Source: Atherix ibis
Lineage: Eukaryota; Arthropoda; Insecta; Diptera; Athericidae
Direction of reading: 5' to 3'
DNA length: 64,000 nucleotides
Assembly: GCA_958298945.1 (NCBI GenBank)
Contig: OY282609.1
Span: forward strand, 67,428,220-67,492,219
Shown: positions 1 through 13,800 of the stretch, in pieces
Layout: the number at the start of each line of letters is the position of its first letter
How positions within the stretch are numbered: position 1 is the first letter of the stretch
Notes under the pieces: model-generated
The model's input: the letters and a program-made list of their open reading frames with translations, nothing else
The model's database searches: none
What the model was told of the DNA's origin: nothing
Translations under genes and position numbers: made by a program

Positions 1-2800
1 TGAAAAATTTTTAAAGGCTTATTTAAAAAAAAGAAAAATCGCGTGGACAATCATATATCCCCTAGATCCCCAATATTTTATCCATTACCATTGTCGTTAC
101 GGATGAAAATTTGTTCATCCTTCTTTGCATACAGACAGGAGCAAACATATATCCTCTTTTATAGAAAAGTCATTGCTATATGTATGTACGTCTTAAAAAT
201 TTCATATATTTATCGAAATAATAACGAAAACAGTAAACTGGATGCGTTATCCTCGTTCATGGAATTAGCTTGTTTTTGTTGTAATTTTTTTTCTTATATG
301 CGCGTACAAATATGCAAAATTTGTCGAGTTGAAATCATAGAAAAAATATATGTTCCAAGTAGGCGGAATACAGAATCCTATACTAATAGTATTCATCTCC
401 GAAACCAATAATAACAAACAATATGATGAGAAAGTGTAAATGGGGAGTAGTTACTCTTCAACTTGCAATATTCTAGCTAGCTAACCGTACGTTTAAGCCA
501 AACTCAAAAACAATACTCAGATTCTATCATGATGAAAAAGGGTGCTAAGAAAAAAATTTTAGTTTGAAAAATTTTAGATAGAATTTTTAACATTAAACGG
601 AGGAAGGAAAATTTTGTATCAGAGGCCATCAATTCCGAGAATGATTGCTTAATGAAAGTGTACAAATTTTCCAGTTTAATTATAAAATATGTACATTATT
701 TTCCTAGAAAAAAATAAATCAAAATCAAAATCATGAAAATCTTATTGAAATTTTTCTGATTAAAAAAAGTTCAAAATAAAGAATTAGAAAATATTTGCGG
801 TCATGTCAAAATTTCTTTTAGAAAATGTGCAATTTCAATTTCATTTGAAAATTTTGCTTCAGAAACTCTCCTTTTGGATTCGCTCAATTTTTTTGTATGG
901 ATAGAATAGGTGAGTTTCGATAAAAAAAATTTATTTCAATAATTTTGACTTTTAAGGATTTATTTTCGAAGTATAATATTTTTCCAATATTTTTTGTATT
1001 TTTTTTTTTTTTGCAGCACATTTAAATAGGATTATTCCATACCGTTCCATACCGATTTCGTATTTAAATTTAATCATTTCGTAATGGCTATTTTGAATAA
1101 AATAGCAAAAACTGAGTAGATAAGAGTGGTAAATAAAAGATTATTTCTAGCATCCATCTATCTATCCATTTGTTCATCCATCGGGTATACGTAATTTCTG
1201 AAACAGGCATTGAAATGGTATCCCTCCAACAACAATCCACTAACCAACTTTGTCCAATATCTGTCTGTCTATCTGTCTGTCTAGCCATTACTTGATCGAG
1301 TACCTTAATTGACGTTGATTCATTTGATTGGCGTCCCCTTTTAAAAGAATAACTGTTCGAATCGAATACTTTGAATACCTTCAATAATACTCGTACTGAT
1401 ATTTTGCATAATTGAAAGGTAAATATGGGACTAGGTCTGTCCTACTCTCCTGTTTTCTCTATCTCTCTGATAAGGCTTCAATCGATCGGTCCATGTATGT
1501 TGCAAGTATGAATATGTTTAGCATCTTTAAATGATTTTCTACCCACACTATCCTCCAAACTCAGACTTATATTTCGGGAAATGAAAAACTGTCAATTTCA
1601 ACTCAAACAGTTAATCTTATCCAATCTAATTCTATCAACTAAAAACATCCCAAAAGTTTTCCTAATGAAATTTTTTTTTAGAATAGAAACAAAATTGAAA
1701 TTTTACTAGATCAAAGATAATAAAAATAAATTGACGCGACAAAAAAAAGTATTTTTTTGTTGATTTTATTTCATACTTAAAAGATCGCTTTCAGTATCTA
1801 CAATATAGATTTGTTCTCAATTTGATCGAATCTTAATTAAATCATCAAAAATTTAGAAGGTAGTACCACTTTTTTCTAATTATCTTATTTAATATATTTG
1901 TATAAACACAAAAATTTAATAAAAAAAATATTTTTAATATTCTTTTATACAAGAGAATTTATTTGCACTAATAATTTTTTGTTTAGTTTTTAAATTTATC
2001 GAAATCTATGCGCTCAAATCTACGAGAATTAAAATTTATTATTAAAAATATTTCTTAGAGAATAAAGTATAACGAGAGTGAGATAAATAATTGAAACTTT
2101 TAATTTTGGATTACTGGAAATTTTTCTAATAGATCCTTCCGTATTTAAAACCAAAAATAAAAACAAAATTGCTAGGACATAAAAAAAATCGGATGGTTTT
2201 CGTCTTTTGTAGATGACGAAAAAGTAAACACTAATCACAAAATGTCAGCGTCATTTCATTTTTTTTAAACTTGAAAAGTTAAAGTATATTCAACGATCCA
2301 AATTTCAGTTGTGTATTAACCTAATACTATTATACAAAATATACACTCTTATTTATGCGTCCATACTGTATTTGACTTGATGTTGTATGCATAAATTTTT
2401 GGTAAGGATTTTAAAAGTATTTTGAAAATGGGGTACATACTCATGGGTTAGGGTATGCTTTTCAGTTTTTCCTCTTAAAAATCTAGCTACCACTCAGCGA
2501 GGTTTATGTATGACAATTTTCGCGTCTATACAAAAATAGTAAATGAAGTGATAGGAGTCGAAGAAAGTGGGGCAAATGCGGTAAAAGGAAACATTAAACA
2601 GAATGACAAAAAGAAGTATTGTGGAAAATTGTGCACGATACAACACCTTGTTTGGGAAAAATATCGACGCCAGGAAAGTAGCCTGCCTACCCAGGCTCAT
2701 AGCATTTGACGATAGGCAGAAAAACAGCAGGCACTGAAGGAACAACAGTCATAGCAGCTTATAGCCCAGCAGTATTGAACATGAAAAACTGAAACGACAT
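1..2800. other. AT-rich non-coding stretch
   Basis: The sequence is AT-rich with many T and A runs. I see no recognisable gene, RNA gene or mobile element. The 122-codon open frame at 43-411 has no domain, no biased codon pattern and no family resemblance I recognise, so I treat it as chance. A T-rich tract ending in TTGCAG near 1016 resembles a 3' splice site but opens no reading frame. Short simple repeats at about 1147-1285 are listed separately. Confidence 0.6.
1147..1285. repeat. Imperfect tetranucleotide microsatellites (ATCT/ATCC and CTGT)
   Basis: Two short simple-repeat patches are visible. One is CATC/TATC-type at about 1149-1182 and the other CTGTCTGT/CTATCTGT at about 1260-1282. 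They are ordinary slippage repeats. The minus-strand open frame across them (1088-1384) is largely a translation of the repeat and is not called as a gene. Confidence 0.75.
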
Positions 2801-5750
2801 CGAAAACATCACCTCCCCTGGCCGTTTTTTACTTTTTGTTTATTTTTTTCCTTCATATATTTCCTTTTGTACAGCCACCTCATACACTACGGCCGTCATC
2901 TCTTAAACCTATGAGCGTGTACAGGCGTTCATGTCATCCTTTCACTGATGGCAGCAGTAGTAGCTGTAACTGTAGTACCAAGAGCAGTGATGGCAGTTTG
3001 AAATAGCCATCCAAGTATAGCAGTGAAAGAAGTAGAAGAAACAACAATAACACTATTAACAGCAGGAAAAATGTGGTGAACAAAAAATAATCGAAAAGGA
3101 AGCATGAATGCTGGTTTGAGGATGAAAAATAAATGACGTAAGCAAAAAAGCAAGTTGCATGCAACCCCATACCCCAATTGGAAATTTTTAAAGGCGGTTA
3201 TGGCCAGCAGTGGACTAACTTGTGCCGATAAATATTGCGTTGACTACAAAAACAATTCAAACGGCTAAAAACATCAAAACATCAGAGTCCTCGATTTCAG
3301 AGTGGGTAGAAATGGAAGTGGTAGTAGAAATGGAAGTGGTAGTAGAAATGAAAATGGAATTGGAAATGTAAGTGGAAATGACAGTGACAGCGAAAGTACT
3401 ATGGCCGGGATTGTGTGGTAAAATAGCCATACTGAGAGTGACAGGTCTTCCAGCCCCAGTATTACTAAAAAAAACGAAAACAACAAAACAAAACAAAATG
3501 GAAAAGAAAACTTGCAGTAAGAAAATTAAATCAAAACGCACAAGATCCTAGAAAAGTTCGTTAGTCAGGGCTGAGTTTCATTTTTGCTTGCCTCGATCTT
3601 TCGATTTTCATTTTCTAATCTTTTTCAACATTTCTCCTATAATTTCTTCTGGCCCACAATCTTCTGTCCTTGTTAACTCAACTTCCACATACTATTTTGA
3701 ACTATGGTTCGCTCTTTAAAGCCATACAAAACGAAGAAATGGAAATTCATCTAGTGAAAGTAGATGAGTTGCAAAGCTCAGCCATGCCATCTTTCGTTTA
3801 CCCGTTGAATATACAAAATTTATGCATGCATGTGGCACACATTACGAGATAAGGCGGTAAAAAACACCAACACAGCATACCCACCTCTAGGATAGTACAT
3901 CCATGGCGACAAAAGCCTCGGATAAATTTTCCTACAGAAGCATAAATCCCAACCACCACCCTTTACGCATTTCAATAACTATAGTCGGTACTGATCCACG
4001 ACGGGTACATTGAAAATTCCCGTTTGACTAATTCCGGAAATAGCACAACACAACAACACAAGATAACTAGAACAGCCCCATTTGGTATACTATCAATATC
4101 AGCAACTGCGTCTCTAGACTATACGCTTTAGCATAGAAATCTGCCTAGCGAAATGTGCCTAAGCTCTGCTATGCTTCTAACCCACCCATCAAGTTGGAAT
4201 AGCAATGTGAAAGCGGAATTGGAAGTTAAACTGAAAGTGAACGAGAACAAATTTTTTGCAAGGATATCGAAAGCTTTCTCTAATCCGAATATGGTAGCTA
4301 TTACAAGTCTCCCTTCCCTACTCCAACATCCATATTACTAAATATCCTATGGAGCCTCAGCACATTTCAAGTGGGATTCGTTGTTAGTATTACTTTCTTC
4401 CATTTTTTTCTATTTTTAGCAGAATAGAGCTGCCCACAAATACAAGCTATATTTTGAAAGAAAAATGGCATAAATAAAATAAAAGTGAATAAGAAAAACA
4501 TATTTGTTTATAAAAAAAACAACGCAAATGAACAAAAAGAATTCCAGAAAAATACACAAAAAAAGAACGAAAAAACAGGAAATTTAAAATTGTTTTTTTC
4601 TTTCTAAGAGATAAAAATGATAGCCGATAAAGAATGGATGAGCAATGCACCACTTAAAATTCAAGAAAACATTCTATAATACTTTTAACGCGAAACGAGG
4701 TGCTTTTATATAAATTTGCATAAAAATTTTAAAATTTAGAAAATACTAAAAAAATTATAATAAAGACTTTGAAAATTAACTTGCATTATTTCGAGATAAA
4801 TTAATACGCAAGTATATTTGTAGGGATAATTTGTAGATAACCAATATCATATGCTCACGGCATATTAATCCTTTGAGTAAATAAAAATAAAAATCTAGCA
4901 ACACCAACAAAATACAACAGCAGAAGAAAATAGATAAAACGAAAAGTAAATCTACACAACCATAGTTTTGATGGAATCGGAAATTAATGTTATATGAATG
5001 CAGTCAGGATATATACACGTACACGTGAAAATTATTTGTTTAACATCCCCACTCCATAAGGATTTATGTACAATCAGTTACTCAATGCTAGAGAGAAAGT
5101 TGCATTACGAAAAGTGAAAGTGCTCAGCCTTGCACAACTACTACTATGACGGCAAGGATAATAACAGAGCTTTTGGGTGGAGTTCGCTCCGTTTGCTAGG
5201 ATACAATTTCGAAGGCAAGTGAATTGAAGTGTAGTGTACTGTCGTGTAATGGAATGATTTGAAAGCGAAACCGATTCGACTTAGGCAAAGTGTAATAGAA
5301 CGATGGTGGATTGGGTTGAGAGGTTGACCGAATCGGAAATTTTGAAACTTCAGCATAAAGTAATAGGTTGAAGTGAAAGTAGGCGCATCAGCCATCCTTA
5401 ATCCTTCGGCCATCAGTACCCCCATAAAGAAAGTGAGGCAAACTGAAACGATAGAGGAAAATTGAAACTTTTAAAGAGAATTTCACGAGTGTGCATTACG
5501 TACACACTATAGAATATTTAGAATTATTTCCGAGCTACCTACACGTGTGCCCTATCACCATCTGTTACAGTATTAGTATCGCATTCAATTCGAGTGTTTT
5601 CACCCGGGTCCGTGTCCGTATCTGGAACTATGCCTATGTCGGCACAATTGAGCAATGGTGCGCAGCAGCAGCATAGAATTCCCAGGATATATGAGGGTAT
5701 AAGTGGAACACTGCAGTTATCGTTTTTAACTACGATAAATACGATAAAAG
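2800..5750. other. Non-coding stretch with slightly higher GC
   Basis: This is a patchwork of moderately GC-richer sequence with many GAAGTG/GAAAGTG words. At about 5520-5750 a + frame stays open for some 75 codons and contains ATG codons at about 5629 and 5635. It has no splice support and no similarity I recognise. I see no RNA gene or transposon. The 18-bp minisatellite at 3.3 kb is listed separately. Confidence 0.5.
3307..3385 (+). repeat. 18-bp minisatellite, about two perfect units plus degenerate flanks
   Basis: The unit AGAAATGGAAGTGGTAGT occurs in tandem at 3308-3325 and 3326-3343 and then decays into related GGAAATG/GGAAGTG words. Because the unit is a multiple of three, one + frame reads through as a Gly/Ser/Arg/Asn-rich repeat and then stops at about 3420. 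There is no start codon upstream in that frame. I regard this as a repeat and not as a gene. Confidence 0.7.
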
Positions 5751-8700
5751 GACATTAAACATTTGCAGCCTACGGAGGATGAATCTCATTAAATGCATTT
5801 GGCCCAAACTGGCGGCACCAATATTTATCCACCCAGCCGACTACAAATTTCACTGTGAATCATGGCTACCATAGAGTTTTGGGTTTCGCCTATTTACTCA
5901 TGCAAGTATATAAGCTTTGGATAAAAGGGGTGAAATTGAATTAATTTTGTGAGCCTAAAGAAGAATTTAAATAAACCCTTGTTTGCCGTTTTAAAATATT
6001 TAAATGCAGTCGATGGAATTGATTTGTTGTTTTATTTCTTTTGTTCTTCTCATGATATCCACAATTTAATATTTTCATATTATGGGGGAGATAAAAGTGT
6101 ATATTCGAGGGATGAGTATTTGCTATAAGAGAGACGAGTAAAATTATGAACTTTCTTAGAGAACTAGTAAAAGTTTTAAATTCAATCGAAATTGAGTCAT
6201 ATTTTTTGAAAAATTTTAAAGATGATTTTAAATTTTCTATCCATTTATAATAAACTTGCTGGAAGTAATATTTCTTCTAAAAACTAGAGTCCTTCGAAAA
6301 AATAACAGTAAAACTATTGAATTTTATTTTATTTGATAGAAAAGTATCTATAAAAACACAGGCAAATTTTTCTGAGCATTTATTTTTAAGGAACAAAATA
6401 CTGAAAAAAAATATTCAAGAATCTAAATCTGCATAAATTTAAATAATTCTATCGTAAATATTTTTTCATTTTTTTTTTATGAACTAGAGTCAAACGATTT
6501 TTCCTGCTTATTATGATAAATTTACCTCATTCTACAAAAATTCTTATTTTTTTCTATAACAATTTTATTTAATTATCAACAAGTAATAACAAAGAATACT
6601 ATGCATAGATAAACAGGAAAGTGAAAGAGATTTTTATATAAAAATGCCATCGAGAACAAAAAAAAATAGAATGAAATGCCCTCAAGGATATGAAAACTGT
6701 CGAGTGCTCGAAAAAATAAAAGTGCTCCAAAACAGAGAAATATATTAAAAAAATACGAAGAAATTGAGATCAACCAGCATATCAATTCCAGACATATTCA
6801 CACAATGAGGCGAACATAGTTGGTGAAATAGGAAGAACAGAATTTATGGAGATAGAGAAAGTACAGACTGACATATAATAGGATAATGGAATAAAAATAT
6901 TTTTTCTAGAAAATTTGAAAAAATTTATTAAGCTTGCTTACGTTTGCCGTTTCGAATAGGTTACGTATTTCAAATAAGTTGACGAAAAACCCAACAAAAT
7001 CAAACGAAAACAGAAAACTTTGCTCGAGTGTGCAGTTTTTCCCTAATTTCTATGTATTATAGATATAGCAATTTTTCAATAACAAAATAGAAATATATAC
7101 CAAAAACTGATAGAGTATAGCAAAGGAAACAGGAGTAAAAAGTAGGACAACTTAACACGATCCTCTTCTAACGATTTTCACTTTCACTTTAACTGCTCCG
7201 GTTATATTGATACTTTTGCAAAAAAAAATATCGCCAGTTTTCCAACTCTACACTTTCAAAAATTTTCCTTTTAGACCGACTCACTTGTCGTGAAGAGAAA
7301 TAGTATCGTCATCTGCACATTAATCGTTATGTACACTCCAATACACACCCCCAATGTAAGGTACATTATTGTAAAATAGTTTAAAACTACTACAATTATA
7401 CAGATAAAACTTCGTATACAGACAGTGTTACAAAATTACCAATACATAACAACTGCGATAGAAAAGTGGTTGCCAAAAACTTATCAGTCTACTTTAACTT
7501 ATTGCATACATTCTCTCCCGTATTACAAGTTAACGGGAAGTATCCTTCCTCTTCTTATACTTCGTACCAATCCTTCAAAAAGAACGAGTACATAGAAAGT
7601 TCTATTTCATATTAAACTTATGCAGGTGCACATATTTACGAGGGCCTTTATATAATAGGTTAAATGCGCCTTTATGCTCGTCCTCCTTTTTACTACGTCT
7701 CCTTCAGGATTCCAATAAGAGAAAACTTTCCTATAATAGAACACAAAATTATGTTCAAGGTACACAATTTCGGGACATTTCTATTAGTATATACGTACAA
7801 AAGTTAGATCCTTGCACATCTACCCTCAACACATACAGTTAAAGTACATTAAAAAAGAAGAAACTAAAAAGAAAAAAAACTTTAAACACAAGTGTATATA
7901 AGCACGCATTTCCTTTTACGCACGTACACTCGAAATTCTTGTTTTCCCTGTTCTTCTTTAACAACATCTTTATCATTTTCTTTTTATTTTCCTACATTAA
8001 ACTAGAGAGAATTCAGGCAAACAATATTAAAAATTCGACCTAATACTGTAAAAGGGTGTATGTCATAACATGAATTGAATACTGCGTTTTATATAGAATA
8101 GAGGAAAAGAAAAGCATATTAGAAGCAACAACAGCGCCAAGAACAGCAGCAATAGCATTAGAGCTAAAGAAACACCAACATCAGAAGCAACAGCAAACAT
8201 AATAGAACTTGTTGTTGTAGAAGTAAAAGTAGTGGTAGTAGTAATGATAGCGCAGCAACAACTACAATACAATCGCATTACATCTCAACTAGAGAAAGAC
8301 TTTAGCCTCACCACCTCAACTTATCCTTTTTCTAGTGTGCAACTTCACCTTTTTTCATCCTGCATTATAAGGACTGTCCTTTTCTCACGCATACAAATGC
8401 GAATATACTCTTCTACGCACAATATCATTGCAAATATTTTAGGCATTTTGGACAGCATTTTATGTGCTGCGAAATGCGCTTGCGAGTACATAAATTCACC
8501 AAGCGGCCATATCTCTACAATACTATTCCTATTGCTTTCATGTCTATCCTATATTCTTCTTTTACCCACTTCCGCCGCCCCTTAACTCAATTTCCCCTAA
8601 GCTTTCAATTAGAAAAATATTCTATATTATTTCGAAGTTTTGCTCTATTCCAATGTATTATCCTTGCACTAGATTACGCATATATGCTTACATACATATA

Positions 8701-9360
8701 TACGTACACTCATATATATATACCAATCAGTATAAGTTTATTATATAAAATAATTCATATAGACTTGCAGAATGATCGTTATATATACCTTACTGCACTC
8801 GTCCTTTTTCGCTATTCTTTTTAATCTCACAACGCCCAACCGAGTAAATATATTATTTTTAAATTAGTGATAGCAAAATTTTAGTAACTGTTAGCAGCCT
8901 TAAAAATAGGTATATTCATTATCTACTCAATTTTTTGGAGAGTATTACATTTAATTGTACATATCTACATACATACATTCATTCACATATAAAATGTTCT
9001 TCACTAAATGCAAGAAAGAAAGGACAAAACTCATATAAATTTCCGATGTCAGTAAAATTTTAACATAGTACATTCAGGATTTCAATATTTTCTATACTTT
9101 ATCTCAAAAAGCATGTGAACACAGTTTATATGCAATATCCTTTGTCCTTATTCTTACACATATAAACACAAATGTTTTTATTTATATACAAAAACTAGTT
9201 TTCCAATTCATTATTATAAGAAGTACGCAAATAAATAATTTCTAAGATCGTAAATAAATATATTTCGTAATTTTTTCTACTACTGTTATTCAACTTGGAT
9301 ATTTAACAAAAATGTCTGTAAACTAAACATCAAATCAATAAATAATAAAATCCTCTGTGC
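5750..9360. other. AT-rich non-coding stretch
   Basis: Mostly featureless AT-rich DNA with short T/A runs. It includes AGC/CAA-rich low complexity at about 8120-8265 and TATA/ACATATA-rich simple sequence at 8690-8730. The two open frames of about 117-120 codons at 8232-8824 overlap in different frames, are rich in simple-sequence translations, and match nothing I recognise. Confidence 0.55.
8120..8265. repeat. AGC/CAA/AGT low-complexity tract
   Basis: This is trinucleotide-rich sequence (AGCAACAACAGC, CAGCAGCAA, GTAGTGGTAGTAG) of the kind common in fly introns and untranslated regions. It has no consistent long open frame that would suggest a polyglutamine-coding exon. Confidence 0.6.
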
Positions 9361-10560
9361 AACGCAGTAAAACTGAATTTGTGATGCAAGTACGCAACAG
9401 AAACAACAACAGGCAGCAGCATGATAGAATGCAACTCAAATTTGGTTCGTACGTCCGTATGCATCTAACAAAAAAGTGTGTGCGCGATTGCACTTACAGA
9501 ACAAAGCCTGTATGGGGAGATAAGGATTAGTAATCAGTTGTCTTACTTTTATTATCGACGACATGGAATATAATTCTCTAATCCATTTCTCTTCAATAAT
9601 TTTGCCAACTTTTGTATTAAAATTAATCTTCCAATAAATGAGAAATAATAATAATAGAACTTAAGTGCATTTTTTTAATTTGTTTTGAGCATTCATTCAA
9701 TTATTCTTTATTTTTTCTCCTTACGAGTATATTAAAGCAGCTTTCCTCTTCTTTTTCTTCTTATTATTATTGTTCAATTTATTATAACTATTTATTTTTT
9801 CTACTAAAATGCAAAGTGAAATTTTATAATTTAATTAATTAAATATAAAAAATAAGAGCAAGCGCAGCCTTTTATCAATATTTCTTACAATTTTTTGGCG
9901 TTTAAATTTAAAAAAGAGAAGAAAAATTTAAAAAAACAAATTGAAAAAGGCGAACAAAAAAGCATATGATTAAGATTGAAAGAGATACGAGAAGAGAGAT
10001 AAAAACAAATCAGCATAAGACAAGACGAAGAGGGAGAGCAAAAAACACCGATCACTCATGGGGTTTATCGCCATGAATTTTTGCATAAGCGATTACTGCT
10101 GAATGCAGTGTTATTCTAATTTGCATATTTTTTTATATATGAAAACGAGGGAGGAGGGAGACAGGAAATACAACATATACGATACAATATTATGCAAAGA
10201 CAAAATATGAGTTGTAGTGCAATATATTTAAACGCACACAAATATGTGATCAATAAAATCATTCAAGGTCGAGCTTCGATTGTAGAAAGAAAATCGAAAA
10301 TATTTCCGCAAACAAAAATATTCGAAGAACGTCAAAAATTAAACGCATCCCAAAATGGGTATTCGCGAAGGAAAATGATTTTTTTTTTCAAATGAAGGTG
10401 TTTGCATTTAGCTTTCTTGGAAATTTTATGATAACATTTTTTATCCAAATTTTAATAGAATATATAAATATTCTATTGACCTAAATTATAAACCACCCCA
10501 ATATTCTAAAGTCAATTCAATATAGATTTTTACGCTTGTGAAAGAAATTAATTTTAAAAA
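9360..10560. other. AT-rich non-coding stretch
   Basis: AT-rich sequence with a short CAACAG-rich patch at about 9400-9425. The 67-codon + frame at 10192-10395 has a hydrophilic, lysine-rich translation but no similarity I recognise and no splice support. No RNA gene or transposon is visible. Confidence 0.55.
9498..9507 (-). other. Candidate 10-nt micro-exon or isolated splice-site pair (minus strand)
   Basis: Read on the minus strand, a CTAAT branch-point-like word (plus 9526-9530) is followed by a pyrimidine-rich stretch and CAG. After ten bases comes GTAAGTGC, a near-perfect 5' splice site. The 10-nt interval is not a multiple of three. If the donor is ignored, the frame after the acceptor stays open for about 23 codons. 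This could be a real micro-exon, a recursive-splicing-like site, or coincidence. No transcript evidence is available here. Confidence 0.15.
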
Positions 10561-10800
10561 TTTTAATGCAGCAAAAAATATTTTTACAAAAAACTTTTAG
10601 CATTTTTACAAATAACAATATTTTTATTGTAAACTTTTTACCCAAAAAATTGTCATTTTTCAAAATGTTTACTATAAACATTTTTAATGGAAAAATTTTT
10701 ACTGAAAAAAAAATATTTACTGAGTATATTTTTACTGCAAAAGTTTTCTCTACAAAATATTCACTTAAATAATTTTCACTTAAAAAAATTTTTGGTAAGC
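10560..10800. repeat. Degenerate minisatellite array A (TTTTTACTG/CAGTAAAAA family)
   Basis: The words TTTTTACTGAAAA, ATTTTTACTGCAAAA, TTTTTACAAA and similar recur every 13-25 bases. This is the reverse complement of the CAGTAAAAAT unit that is nearly perfect at 59.6 kb. The + frame at 10566-10772 is merely a translation of this array (Phe/Lys/Ile/Thr) and is not a gene. The copies are too diverged for a fixed period to be stated. Confidence 0.55.
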
Positions 10801-13800
10801 ATATTGGTTTAATGACATTATTGCTTTCGGATGGACGATTACAATTTCTCTATATAGAAAAGACTGAAACTAGAATGAATTTCCACACATAAATGTACTT
10901 ACAGAAAAAAATCCTAACAAAATATGTATTGAAGTTCAAACTGTTAAAATAACAAAAAAACTTTAATTAACAGTCAAGTTGGAATTGATTACTAACTCAA
11001 ACAAAATATTAGGAAAATAATAACAACAAAAAATTTGCAAAAGAATATTCCCAAGTTTTAAGAAAAATTTAATTGATCACTTTAACAAAAAACAAACATT
11101 TTGAAAGAATTTAAGGTAGATTTAACATTTTGTGTGTATTTAGGCTTGATTAAATATTAAATCTGCAAGAAAATTTTATGAATGCATCAAAAAAGTAATT
11201 GGACAAAAATAATGGGAAAACACATACAATAAATATAGAATGGGTTTATCATGAAATTTGCAAATTTTCCTCCTCCGGCTCCCCGACGAAAGCTCAATAA
11301 TTTTTTCAATTATATCGTTTTCTCTGTACATGTGTTATTCTTCTATGAGGGATAAGGGGATTCACAACTAATAAAAATATTACCACTGTTGCAATGTCAT
11401 ATGTAAGAATTTATTGCAATTTATATCCCATGTAGTATACGTTCCCACTGTAGTCGACTCTTTTGGACAAGTGCACAGAGAAATATCGCTACTAATGGTT
11501 TGGCTGATATTCTGTCTCATTTTTTTAAATAATTTTCTGTATGGAGAACAACGACGACTTGCAGAGCACGTAATCGAATTGCAGGCGAAAATAAAGGTGT
11601 TACCAAGCAAACACTATAAGTTGTTTAATAAATTCTTCTTCTAACCCCCCCACCCCGCGAATTCTTTCTGCATCTATTCCGTTTATGTCAACCAAAAAAA
11701 AAAAAAAAAAAAAAGTTTTATAAAAAAAAATGCAAAACGTTTTTAAAAATTGCATGAACGTCATTCGCTATTTCATCTAAAAACCACCCAATACACAAAT
11801 GCACACGCACACAACTTAGTCTTTCAAATTCACTTTCACTTTTTCAATATGCACCGAATATCGTCCGACCATACAGTCAACAGCCCAACAACCATCCACC
11901 CACCAACCTACCAACCCCCCCAAACAAATAAATATTGTAGTTACACAAGAGTTTAACTTATCAAACCATGCATGAACAAATGCACGAAAGCATCACTGTA
12001 TGCATCGATGTATATACTCGTATATATATGCATTCGCACAAACGGTGAGCTTTTATATAAGCACATTTTTGTATGTATGGTATATTGAAGTACGAATTAT
12101 TTACTTTAGTTGCACTTGTCTCTCCACTAGTTAAACTAGGTGGGTGACTTTTACTCGGCGTCACTGGTACCAAAACAAAACAAGAAAGAGGAAACAACAA
12201 CAAAAATAAAACCAAACAAAGCCCATTTTATATTATATGCAGCCGCAAAATATTTTTCTTTTTTTTCCTTTCTTCTCTTTTTATTCATTTTTTTTTTCGT
12301 GCTTCATTTGATGCATTTTTTTTCTCATTTCATAATTTTTCTTATTTTATTTATTGTGCATCAATTTCAAGTTCAAGTGTAAGTGAATTGTATGAAAAGT
12401 AAAGAGTTATAAAGAGTAAATAGAGAAGAAAAAATTTACAGAAATTATATTGTAATACAGCAATTTAGAAAAAAAAATTTTAAAAACAACAAATGCGAAT
12501 TGATGAACAGTGTGTGAGAGAGAGAGAGAGTGATAGTGAGAATACCCGGCAAACTGTATCTATATATATGTATGTGTGAGAATAAAAAAAACGATGCAAT
12601 TTTTATTAGAGAGAAAATTTCAATATTTTTTTTCGGTTTCAAGTTTTTGTTTGTACTTTGTGATTGGTTTTCATTTATTCCTATTTTTTTCTTTGTATTT
12701 GATTTTGCATTTTGTCTAATGTGAGACAGAGACAGATATAGTTAAATAAGAATATATATTCGAAAAAATGTAGTTAGAATAGAAGATAATCATATTAAAA
12801 ACTAAAATCAATAAGAAAGCTTTTTTTCATCCTTTATCTATGTCGGCCATTTTTGTCCTTTAATTAATTAATCATGATAGTACACACGAGTGTATATATT
12901 TCCCTATCTACTATTAAATAATATACACGTGAATGCTCGGAAAAGTATAAAAATAATTGATTTTGTTTATAATTACACAATATAGAGTGTCAAGATATAA
13001 AATGCATTCGAAAACAGTTTTTCTTTCATCACTTTATTGCGACGTAATATAAAATTACCTCATAATTAACCTTTTAATTTTGTAGACAAATATTCACACA
13101 TACAATGTGTTCAATAATTTCCATCCCTACAGGGTGAATTATAATTCGAAAAAAAAAATTTTTTTGGAAAAGATATCCAAAAAAATTGTTTAAATTTCTT
13201 GACAGTTTTCAACAATTAGATTTGCAACTTTTTGCCATATCCACAATAAATCTTTTTAAATTGTATCTTTTCAAATTCTTAAGTTTTTAAGAATTTGCCG
13301 AACTACTTTAAAAACGAAAAAAAATGCCTTTTTATAAAAGCTTTTAAGCAAGTATATAAGAAAGTGCATAACCCAAAATCAAATAAATCTGAACAATAGC
13401 TGCATACAATTTACAGTAAACATTTTTTTTTTTTTTATGTTAAGTAACAATTGAGAATATTGTATAAAAGTTTAGGCTTCCGAAAATACATATGTGTATG
13501 TATGTATTCTCTACAATAATAAACTGTCATATTTGTGATTTTTTTAAATATTTTCATTATTTTTAATATTATATTTACAATGAAATAAATGCTAATGCAT
13601 GATAAAAATAGTTTAATTTTTTTTTAAATACAAATTGTATAAAACCAATAAGATACAATATGGAAATAAAATGATTGTGGGTGGCGATTGGGGAGGCAAT
13701 GGGAGATGATACAAATAATGTATAGGAGAAGATTTTTTTTTTCCTTTTTGTTCATTCAAAAATAAATAATTTTACTTGTTTTCAATGTCATATATTTGTT

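Noticed and set aside
43..411. 122-codon + open frame at the left end
   Set aside because: No recognisable domain, no splice context, and the translation follows local base composition. Likely chance.
851..910. Possible 47-nt exon between CTTCAG and GTGAGT
   Set aside because: Not a multiple of three, T-rich, and one frame has an immediate stop. Typical of chance splice-like pairs.
2929..3541. Minus-strand hydrophobic open frames over 3.0-3.5 kb
   Set aside because: They are antisense translations of GAA/AGT-rich low complexity and the 18-bp minisatellite.
8232..8824. Two overlapping + frames of about 120 codons
   Set aside because: Overlap in different frames, contain simple-sequence translations and have no family similarity.
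11694..11714. Poly(A) run as the tail of a SINE or retrocopy
   Set aside because: No Pol III promoter boxes, target-site duplication or gene-like sequence lies upstream.
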